Shown here one piece after another: positions 54,492 to 61,347 of a stretch of 64,000 nucleotides of DNA (position 1 is the stretch's first letter; each line of letters starts with the position of its first letter). The translations under genes were made by a program, and so were the position numbers. Source of the stretch: Mycolicibacter longobardus (GTDB lineage Bacteria > Actinomycetota > Actinomycetes > Mycobacteriales > Mycobacteriaceae). Location: positions 98,946-162,945 of the forward strand of contig NZ_LQPG01000028.1 in NCBI RefSeq assembly GCF_002102265.1, given 5' to 3'. Below the pieces are notes generated by a model. That model saw only the letters and a list, made by a program, of their open reading frames with translations, was not told where the DNA came from and ran no database searches.

Positions 54492-55367
54492 TCACGGTAA
54501 CGCCGCGCGCAGCAGTTCGACCAGCGCGCGGGGTTGATCACTTTGCACAGAATGTCCGGAACCGGCCACGACGTGGGTCGTCAGGCCCGGCGAGCGCCGC
54601 GCGTACTCGGCGACATCCTCCTCGGTCACGAACCCCGAAGCACCGCCGCGGATCAAGGTGGTCGGCGCGGAGACCACCGAGACATCGGCCCAGAGCGGGG
54701 TGAAGTCGCCGACGGTGCGGATGGTGTCGTAGCGCCAGGTCCAGCGGCCGTCCGGCAGCCGGCGGGTGTTGTGGAACAGGCCGCGCCGCAGCGACTCCGG
54801 ATCCCGGTGCGGCGCCGCCGCTGCCGTCACGGCCAGCATCGACTCGAAATCGGGGAAGGTCCGATCGCCCTGGGCCAAAGCCACCGTCCCGCGGTCGGCG
54901 GCGCTCATCTGTGCGTGCCGCTGCAGCGCGGAAGGAGTGACGTCCACGATCGCCAACCGGGGGACCAGGTCCGGTGTGGTGGCCGCCAACCGGATCGCGG
55001 TCAGCCCGCCCAGCGACATACCGACCACCAACTCGGCCCTCGGCGCCAGCTCACGCAGCACCGGCTCCAGGGCGGCGGCGTTGCGCTGGGGTGAGTAGTC
55101 GCCGTCGTCGCGCCAGGCGGAGCGGCCGTGGCCGGGCAGGTCTACGGCCAGCGCGGGCTCACCCAGCCCGACGATGACGGTGTCCCAGGTGTGGGCGTTC
55201 TGCGCGCCGCCATGCAGGAACACCACACGCGGTGGGGCGGTCCCCCAGCGCAGCGCACTGGTGTCGCCGGCCTGGATGCGCTGCACGGTTGGCAGCGGAC
55301 CGGCCACGCCGGCCTGTTCGGCGTTGCCGCTCAGGAACGCGAACTCGTCAGGTGTTTCCTCGCTCAC
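54492..55367 (-). CDS. Alpha/beta hydrolase, Rv0045c homologue
   Basis: 291 residues with the nucleophile elbow VVGMSLGGL (Ser), oxyanion region VFLHGGAQNAHTW, and C-terminal His in VAGSGHSVQSDQPRALVELL. M. tuberculosis Rv0045c, in the same position, is an esterase of broad specificity whose physiological substrate is unclear. The ATG at 55367 is followed by SEETPDEF. It is 57 bp downstream of ino1 on the same strand. Confidence 0.92.
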   Translation of the reverse strand: MSEETPDEFAFLSGNAEQAGVAGPLPTVQRIQAGDTSALRWGTAPPRVVFLHGGAQNAHTWDTVIVGLGEPALAVDLPGHGRSAWRDDGDYSPQRNAAALEPVLRELAPRAELVVGMSLGGLTAIRLAATTPDLVPRLAIVDVTPSALQRHAQMSAADRGTVALAQGDRTFPDFESMLAVTAAAAPHRDPESLRRGLFHNTRRLPDGRWTWRYDTIRTVGDFTPLWADVSVVSAPTTLIRGGASGFVTEEDVAEYARRSPGLTTHVVAGSGHSVQSDQPRALVELLRAALP

Positions 55368-55424
55368 TCTGCGTCCATGGCGTAGAAGTGCGAGTCGGTC
55401 ACGCCCTGGGCGCAGAGTGAACGT

Positions 55425-56516
55425 CTAGCCGACGATGAACTGTTCGAGTTCGGCGCGCGCGACGTCGTCGGGCAGCTGCTTGGGCGGGCTCTTCATCAGG
55501 TACGCCGAGGCCGGCAGGATCGGGCCGCCGATGCCGCGGTCCTTGGCGATCTTGGCCGCCCGCACCGCGTCGATGATGATGCCGGCCGAGTTCGGCGAGT
55601 CCCACACCTCGAGCTTGTACTCCAGGTTCAGCGGGGCGTCACCGAAGGCCCGGCCCTCCAGCCGCACGTAGGCCCACTTGCGGTCATCCAGCCAGGCCAC
55701 GTGGTCGGACGGGCCGATGTGGACGTTCTTGTCCTCGACCTTGCCGGCCAGCGAACCGGTCAGGTTGGAGGTGACGGCCTGGGTCTTGGACACCTTCTTG
55801 GACTCCAGCCGCTCACGCTCGAGCATGTTCTTGAAGTCCATGTTGCCGCCGACGTTGAGCTGGTAGGTGCGGTCCAGGGTGACACCGCGGTCCTCGAACA
55901 GCTTGGCCATCACCCGGTGAGTGATGGTGGCGCCGACCTGGCTCTTGATGTCGTCACCGACGATGGGAACGCCGGCATCGGCGAACTTCTTGGCCCACAC
56001 CGGGTCGGAGGCGATGAACACCGGCAGCGCGTTGACGAACGCGACGTTGGCGTCGATGGCGCACTGGGCGTAGAACTTGTCGGCGTCGTCCGAGCCCACC
56101 GGCAGGTAGGAGACCAGCACGTCGACCTTGGCCTCCCGCAGCGCCGCGACCACGTCGACGGGCTCGGCGTCGGAGACCTCGATGGTGTCGGCGTAGTACT
56201 TGCCGATGCCGTCGAGGGTCGGGCCGCGCTGCACCACCACGTTGGTCGGCGGCACGTCAGCGATCTTGATGGTGTTGTTCTCCGAGGCGAAGATGGCCTC
56301 CGAGAGGTCGAAGCCGACCTTCTTGGCGTCCACGTCGAACGCGGCGACGAACTTCACGTCGCGGACGTGGTACGGACCGAAGCGCACGTGCATCAGACCG
56401 GGCACCGTCGAACTGTCGTCGGCGTTCTGGTAGTACTGCACGCCTTGGACCAGCGAGGACGCGCAGTTACCGACGCCGACAATGGCGACCCGCACATCCG
56501 TCGTTTGCTCAGTCAT
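55425..56516 (-). CDS. ino1: Myo-inositol-1-phosphate synthase
   Basis: 363 residues, close to the 367 of M. tuberculosis Ino1. It converts glucose 6-phosphate to inositol 1-phosphate with NAD as catalytic cofactor, the first step toward phosphatidylinositol, mycothiol and lipoarabinomannan. Visible are the Rossmann motif [10 protein letters not shown], the catalytic-region [11 protein letters not shown] and LNVGGNMDF. The ATG at 56516 lies 76 bp after the PadR gene. Confidence 0.97.
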   Translation of the reverse strand: MTEQTTDVRVAIVGVGNCASSLVQGVQYYQNADDSSTVPGLMHVRFGPYHVRDVKFVAAFDVDAKKVGFDLSEAIFASENNTIKIADVPPTNVVVQRGPTLDGIGKYYADTIEVSDAEPVDVVAALREAKVDVLVSYLPVGSDDADKFYAQCAIDANVAFVNALPVFIASDPVWAKKFADAGVPIVGDDIKSQVGATITHRVMAKLFEDRGVTLDRTYQLNVGGNMDFKNMLERERLESKKVSKTQAVTSNLTGSLAGKVEDKNVHIGPSDHVAWLDDRKWAYVRLEGRAFGDAPLNLEYKLEVWDSPNSAGIIIDAVRAAKIAKDRGIGGPILPASAYLMKSPPKQLPDDVARAELEQFIVG

Positions 56517-56592
56517 ATCCGACGCTCTCCTTTTTCTGCTTGCACTGCTGACGTGCTGTGTTGTGTTGTCCCGATGCCCGCGTCCGGCAGGA

Positions 56593-57135
56593 TCAAGGTT
56601 GTTCGGCCCGGCCCTGCGACACCCGTTCGGCCGCGATCAGCTCGTTGAGCCACTTGACCTCCCGCTCACTGGATTCCAGCCCGAGCTGGTGCAGTTGGCG
56701 GGTGTAGCGGTCCAATGAGTTGCTGGCCCGGGTCACCGCGTTACGCAGGCCTTCCCGGCGTTCCTCCACCTGCCGGCGGCGGCCCTCCAGGATCCGCATC
56801 CGCGCTTCGGCGGGGGTGCGGTTGAAGAACGCCAGGTGGACTCCGAAGCCGTCGTCGGTGTAGTTCTGCGGGCCGGTGTCTGCCACCAGCTCGTTGAAAC
56901 GCTGACGACCGGCGTCGGTCAGCCGGTATACGCGGCGGGCCCGGCGCACCGGGGTCCCCGCCGGCGCGGCGTCTTCGGCGATCATCCCGGCCGCCTGCAT
57001 GCGCCGCAGCGCGGGGTACAGCGAGCCGTAGGAGAACGCCCGGAACGCACCCAGCAGACCGGTCAGCCGCTTCCGGAGCTCGTAGCCGTGCATCGGCGAC
57101 TCGAGCAGCAAGCCCAAAATGGCAAGCTCCAGCAC
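56593..57135 (-). CDS. PadR family transcriptional regulator, Rv0047c homologue
   Basis: 180 residues. The N-terminal winged helix ([23 protein letters not shown] and [16 protein letters not shown]) and C-terminal coiled dimerisation helix ([29 protein letters not shown]) define PadR. The GTG at 57135 has an AGGAGGTGA ribosome binding site, the strongest in the window. PadR proteins commonly repress adjacent genes; ino1, 76 bp downstream, is the obvious candidate target. A 5-3-5 inverted repeat lies 53 bp upstream. Confidence 0.92.
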   Translation of the reverse strand: MLELAILGLLLESPMHGYELRKRLTGLLGAFRAFSYGSLYPALRRMQAAGMIAEDAAPAGTPVRRARRVYRLTDAGRQRFNELVADTGPQNYTDDGFGVHLAFFNRTPAEARMRILEGRRRQVEERREGLRNAVTRASNSLDRYTRQLHQLGLESSEREVKWLNELIAAERVSQGRAEQP

Positions 57136-57187
57136 GAGTCACCTCCTGTGATGATCAGCTACGACCGGTCGACGGTTCGCGCCATAG

Positions 57188-57200
57188 TATCGCGCCGATA
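57188..57200. promoter_or_regulatory. Palindrome upstream of the PadR gene, candidate operator
   Basis: TATCGCGCCGATA is a perfect 5-3-5 inverted repeat inside TAGTATCGCGCCGATATA, located 53-65 bp before the PadR gene start. Position and symmetry fit autoregulation; binding is not shown. Confidence 0.4.
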
Positions 57201-57265
57201 TAACCGATCCCAAGTCGCTACTGTTCGCTCGCTATTCAGATCCCCGAAACGGGCAGTTCAGCGGT

Positions 57266-58120
57266 TCAAGAAGGGTAATTGACGCGCTTGATAGTTCCAT
57301 CACCGGCGAACGCGATGTAGCCGCTGCCGTAATCGCTGGAAACGTACGCCGACAGTGACACCGCCCCCGGCGCCGTCGGATCCTTCGCCGGGCCGATGAT
57401 CAGGTAGGTGTTCTTGACCTCGGTGGGCTTGATTCCGAGCGTCTCGGGGGCTCCCCGCAGAATCCCCACCGCGGCCTTCAGGTCGAACCCGGCCAGGTTG
57501 ACCGATTCCGTGTCGCCGCTGCTCCTGGCCGAGGTGGACGGGTCATCCCAGCCGCCGCGGTAGTGGTAACTCAGTTGGCGGCGTGGCTCGGTGGGATCGG
57601 GCCGTTCCAGGGACGCGTACTCGGGGTAGACCACCAGCCGGTAGCCCATGGTGTCGCCGAACTTGGCACGGGCCTGTTCCAGCAGGCCGCTGAGTCCGCC
57701 CAGCGAGTGCAGCTGCCGCGGCGGGGTGAGCACCACCGGCGTGACGCCGTCGGGCTTGGCACCGGGGTCGGAGGTGAAGTTCAGCGGGGAGCTGGTGTTT
57801 CCGTAGACCCCCCAGCCGAGGCCCATCCCCAACAGCACTGCCGCGCCCAGAGCGGCCAGCGCGGTCAGGCCGACGCCGCGGACGCTGAACTTCGTGGGTT
57901 TGCTCAGCGTCGGCAGTTTCACCGGTGCGCTCGCGGTCTGTAGATCGGTGACCAGGGCGTGCAGATCGCCCAGCGTGACAGCACGGGTTGCCGCGCTGAC
58001 CCGCTCCCGATGTTCGGCGCTGGACAACTGCCCCTCAGCCAGGGCGTTGTCCAGGATTCGGCAGACGTCGTCCCGATCGCTGTCCTTGGCCCGGGTTCCG
58101 GATGTCTGCCGCGTTGCCAC
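57266..58120 (-). CDS. DUF1707 membrane protein, Rv0048c homologue
   Basis: 284 residues. The N-terminal DUF1707 domain includes AKDSDRDDVCRILDNALAEGQLSSAEHRERVSAATRAVTLGDLHALVTDLQ, a short motif in many actinobacterial membrane proteins. One helix (LTALAALGAAVLLGMGLGWGVYG) leads to an outer domain of about 165 residues ending GYIAFAGDGTIKRVNYPS. Function unknown. A GTG at 58120, seven bases after TACTAT, suggests a leaderless start; the frame is open to 58174. Confidence 0.85.
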   Translation of the reverse strand: MATRQTSGTRAKDSDRDDVCRILDNALAEGQLSSAEHRERVSAATRAVTLGDLHALVTDLQTASAPVKLPTLSKPTKFSVRGVGLTALAALGAAVLLGMGLGWGVYGNTSSPLNFTSDPGAKPDGVTPVVLTPPRQLHSLGGLSGLLEQARAKFGDTMGYRLVVYPEYASLERPDPTEPRRQLSYHYRGGWDDPSTSARSSGDTESVNLAGFDLKAAVGILRGAPETLGIKPTEVKNTYLIIGPAKDPTAPGAVSLSAYVSSDYGSGYIAFAGDGTIKRVNYPS

Positions 58121-58127
58121 GGCGACG

Positions 58128-58133
58128 ATAGTA
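58128..58133 (-). promoter_or_regulatory. -10 element of the Rv0048c homologue, leaderless type
   Basis: TACTAT read on the minus strand, seven bases before the GTG at 58120: the spacing of mycobacterial leaderless mRNAs, where transcription starts on the start codon. Confidence 0.55.
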
Positions 58134-58218
58134 GAAGAACTCGACGCCGCAGGACTCCCGAATCTGCCCGTCACGCGGGATAGGGGCGTTCATCACCACG
58201 GTCCGCAGGCACCCGACG

Positions 58219-58224
58219 TACTCT
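58219..58224 (+). promoter_or_regulatory. -10 element of the Rv0049 homologue, leaderless type
   Basis: TACTCT followed by a seven-base spacer (GGTCACC) and the GTG at 58232. The same TACTCT plus seven bases precedes the ATG of the degenerate copy at 61210. Confidence 0.6.
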
Positions 58225-58231
58225 GGTCACC

Positions 58232-58657
58232 GTGCGATTGCAGCGACAGGTAGTGGACTACGCGCTTCGGCGCCGTTCCCTGCTGGCCGAGGTCTACTCC
58301 GGGCGCACCGGGGTTTCCGAAGTGTGCGACGCCAACCCGTATCTGCTTCGGGCTGCGAAGTTCCACGGCAAGCAGAGTGCCGTGGTCTGTCCGATCTGCC
58401 GCAAGGAGCAGCTCACCTTGGTGTCGTGGGTGTACGGCGATCACCTGGGTGCGGTGTCGGGTTCGGCGCGTTCCGCCGAGGAACTGGTACTGCTGGCCAC
58501 CCGCTACCCGGAGTTCTCGGTGCACGTGGTCGAGGTGTGCCGGACCTGCAGCTGGAATCATCTGGTGAAGTCATACGTACTGGGTATCGCGCGCCCGCCC
58601 AAAGGATCCCGCGGTCGGCGGACGGCACGCAGCGGAGCCCGTACCGCCAGTGAGTAA
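58232..58657 (+). CDS. DUF5318 zinc-ribbon-like protein, Rv0049 homologue
   Basis: 141 residues with two CxxC pairs: CPIC near residue 53 and CRTC near residue 107. The pattern suggests a small zinc-binding protein. It starts VRLQRQVVDYALRRRSLL. It is always next to ponA1 in mycobacteria, but its role is unknown. The Arg-rich end overlaps the ponA1 start by 8 bp. A leaderless -10 precedes the GTG. Confidence 0.9.
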   Translation: MRLQRQVVDYALRRRSLLAEVYSGRTGVSEVCDANPYLLRAAKFHGKQSAVVCPICRKEQLTLVSWVYGDHLGAVSGSARSAEELVLLATRYPEFSVHVVEVCRTCSWNHLVKSYVLGIARPPKGSRGRRTARSGARTASE

Positions 58658-61151
58658 ACACCACGACGACCGGTCGGATGGTGGCTCGACCGGGCCCTCC
58701 GATGGCGGCGGCCAGCGCCCGCCGGCCGGGCCGGACGACCGGCTCACCGCGATCATTCCGGCGGTCGATGACGCCGTGACCGCCGACCTGCGCGACCCGA
58801 TCGACGCGGTCAAGGCGGCCCTCGACGGAGAGCCCCGGCAACGCGAGCAGACGCTGAGCGGCCGCATCCCGCGGCGCGAGCCGCCCCGGGACAAGGCGGC
58901 GCCCCCCGAGGAGCCGCCGCGGCGTCCCGAGCGTTCCGACGACGCCGATCGGCCCGTCGCGCCCAATCCGCTGGAGTGGCTGCGTCAGCACCCGCCGAAC
59001 TGGAGATGGATCCGGCGCGGGCTCTACATCTCCGCGGCGGTCATGCTGCTGCTGCCGGTGATCACGTTCGCGATGGCCTACTCCATCACCGACGTGCCCT
59101 CGCCGGGTGACATCCGGACCAATCAGGTGTCGACCATCCTGGCCAACGACGGGTCGGAGCTCGCCAAAATCATTCCGCCGGAAGGCAACCGCGTCGACAT
59201 CGACATCAACCAGGTGCCGGTCTACGTGCGTAACGCGGTGTTGGCCGCCGAAGACCGCGACTTCTACTCCAACCCGGGATTCTCGGTGTCGGGTTTCGCT
59301 CGCGCGATCAAGAACAACCTCTTCGGCGGCGACACCCAGGGCGGCTCGACCATCACTCAGCAGTACGTCAAGAACGCTTTGGTCGGGTCCGAGCGGGCCG
59401 GGATGGGCGGGTTGGTCCGCAAGGCCAAAGAACTCGTGATCGCCACCAAGATGTCCAGCGCGTGGCAGAAGGACGACGTGCTGCAGGCCTACCTGAACAT
59501 CATCTACTTCGGCCGCAGCGCCTACGGGATCGCCGCGGCGGCCAAGGCCTATTTCGACAAGCCCGTCGAGCACCTCGATGTCGCCGAGGGGGCGCTGCTG
59601 GCGGCGCTGATTCAGCGGCCGTCCACGCTAGATCCCGCCGTGGATCCCGAAGGTGCTCTCGAACGGTGGAACTGGGTGCTCGACGGCATGGTGGAGACCG
59701 GTGCGCTGACGGCCGGTGAGCGTGCCACCCAGGAGTTTCCGTCGACGGTGTCGCCCGAGTTGGCTCGTTCGCGCAACATCACCACCGGCCCCAACGGGCT
59801 GATCCAGCGGCAGGTCACCCAGGAACTGCTGGAGCTGTTCAACATCGACGAGCAGACCCTGAACACCCAGGGTCTGCAGATCACCACCACCATCGATCCC
59901 CAGGCGCAGGACGCCGCCGAGGAAGCTGTGACCACCTACCTCAAGGACCAGATCCCCAACATGCGGTCCGCGGTGGTGTCCATCGACCCGCGCGACGGCG
60001 GGGTGCGCGCCTACTACGGGGGCTCGGATGCGGCGGGCTTCGACTTCGCCCAGGCGGGTTTGCAGACCGGGTCGTCGTTCAAGGTGTTCGCGCTGGTGGC
60101 CGCGCTCGAGCAGGGCATCGGGCTGGGCTATCAGATCGACAGTTCACCGCTGACCGTCGAGAACGGCCGGATCAAGATCACCAACGCCGAGGGCGAGAGC
60201 TGCGGGGTCTGCAACATCGCCGAGGCGCTCAAACGCTCCTTGAACACCGCCTACTACCGGCTGATGCTCAAGCTCAAGAACGGTGCGCAGGACGTCGCCG
60301 ACGCGGCGCATCAGGCCGGCGTCGCCAAGAGCTTCCCCGGTGTGCCGCACACCCTGTCGCAGGACGGCGGTCCGCCGGAAGGCGGCGTCGTGCTGGGCCA
60401 GTACCAGACCAGGGTCATCGACATGGCATCGGCGTACGCGACGCTGGCCGACTCCGGCGTCTACCACCCGCCGCACTTCGTGCAGAAGGTGGTCAGCGCC
60501 GACGGCCAGGTGCTCTTCGACGCGCAGACCGCCGAAGACACCGGCGAGCAGCGCATCTCCAAGGCGGTCGCCGACAACGTCACCGCCGCCATGCAGCCCA
60601 TCGCCGGCTGGTCGCGCGGGCACAATCTGGCCGGGGGACGGCCGTCGGCGGCCAAGACCGGGACCACGCAGCTGGGCGACACCGGAGCCAACCGGGACGG
60701 CTGGATGGTCGGCTACACACCGTCGTTGTCGACGGCGGTGTGGGTGGGCACCACCGGGGGCGACGAGCCTCTGGTGAATCAGTGGGGCGGCCCGGTGTAC
60801 GGCGCGAGCATTCCGGCTGACATCTGGAAGGCCACCATGGACGGCGCCCTGCAGGGCACCCCGAACGAATCCTTCCCCACGCCCACCGAGATCGGCGGCT
60901 ACGCCGGCGTTCCGGCCGCACCGCCGCCTCCGCCGCAGGACTACGGCCCGCCGCCTCCGCCGTCGGAGACCGTTATCCAGCCGACGATCGAGATAGCGCC
61001 GGGCATCACCATCCCGATCGGTCCGCCCACCACGATCCCGGCCGGGCCGCCTCCGCCGCAGGCGCCACCCGCGCCGCAGGCACCGGCTCCGCCGCAGGCT
61101 CCCGAGCCGGCGGCGCCGCCGCCCGGGGAACCGCCGCCCCCGGTGCCGTAG
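58650..61151 (+). CDS. ponA1: Class A penicillin-binding protein PonA1
   Basis: 833 residues. A bifunctional peptidoglycan synthase: cytoplasmic N-terminus (1-120), one helix (about 124-145), glycosyltransferase 51 domain with catalytic Glu201 in AAEDRDFY and QGGSTITQQYVKNAL, then the transpeptidase domain with Ser475 in SSFK, a SLN motif in KRSLNTAYY, and KTGTT. A Pro-rich tail follows (PPPPQDYGPPPPPSE). In M. tuberculosis PonA1 works at the growing pole with RipA. The GTG at 58650 overlaps the Rv0049-like gene. Immediately followed by a paralogous copy. Confidence 0.95.
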   Translation: MSKHHDDRSDGGSTGPSDGGGQRPPAGPDDRLTAIIPAVDDAVTADLRDPIDAVKAALDGEPRQREQTLSGRIPRREPPRDKAAPPEEPPRRPERSDDADRPVAPNPLEWLRQHPPNWRWIRRGLYISAAVMLLLPVITFAMAYSITDVPSPGDIRTNQVSTILANDGSELAKIIPPEGNRVDIDINQVPVYVRNAVLAAEDRDFYSNPGFSVSGFARAIKNNLFGGDTQGGSTITQQYVKNALVGSERAGMGGLVRKAKELVIATKMSSAWQKDDVLQAYLNIIYFGRSAYGIAAAAKAYFDKPVEHLDVAEGALLAALIQRPSTLDPAVDPEGALERWNWVLDGMVETGALTAGERATQEFPSTVSPELARSRNITTGPNGLIQRQVTQELLELFNIDEQTLNTQGLQITTTIDPQAQDAAEEAVTTYLKDQIPNMRSAVVSIDPRDGGVRAYYGGSDAAGFDFAQAGLQTGSSFKVFALVAALEQGIGLGYQIDSSPLTVENGRIKITNAEGESCGVCNIAEALKRSLNTAYYRLMLKLKNGAQDVADAAHQAGVAKSFPGVPHTLSQDGGPPEGGVVLGQYQTRVIDMASAYATLADSGVYHPPHFVQKVVSADGQVLFDAQTAEDTGEQRISKAVADNVTAAMQPIAGWSRGHNLAGGRPSAAKTGTTQLGDTGANRDGWMVGYTPSLSTAVWVGTTGGDEPLVNQWGGPVYGASIPADIWKATMDGALQGTPNESFPTPTEIGGYAGVPAAPPPPPQDYGPPPPPSETVIQPTIEIAPGITIPIGPPTTIPAGPPPPQAPPAPQAPAPPQAPEPAAPPPGEPPPPVP

Positions 61152-61196
61152 CGCCTTTGTGACCCGGTTTCAACTTGTCACCGCGGTCCGCGGAAG

Positions 61197-61202
61197 TACT
61201 CT
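61197..61202 (+). promoter_or_regulatory. Duplicated -10 element upstream of the second ponA1 copy
   Basis: TACTCT plus seven bases (GTTGTCC) precedes the ATG at 61210. The context GGTCCGC...GTACTCTG...TGCGA.TGCAGCGAC matches the Rv0049-type promoter at 58200-58246, so this is a copied promoter that may now drive the second PBP gene. Confidence 0.6.
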
Positions 61203-61209
61203 GTTGTCC

Positions 61210-61347
61210 ATGCGACTGCAGCGACGCTGGGGGGATGAAGACGTGCAGAGCACTTCGCCGACTGCCGCAATGGGCTGCGCCCCGACTGCAAGGGGCGAGA
61301 CTCGAAAGCCCGGTTCTTACCTGCGGGGACGCCCCGCGAGCCAGTGA
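61210..61347 (+). pseudogene. Degenerate copy of the Rv0049-type gene (5' end retained)
   Basis: A 45-codon frame starting MRLQRRWGDEDV. Its first five residues equal those of the intact gene at 58232, and the promoter is also conserved, but both CxxC pairs and most of the protein are gone. It ends with TGA at 61345-61347, overlapping the GTG of the second ponA1 copy (GTGA); the intact gene overlaps its ponA1 in a similar way at a matching CCAGTGAG sequence. It may persist as a short translated leader for the downstream PBP. Confidence 0.7.
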
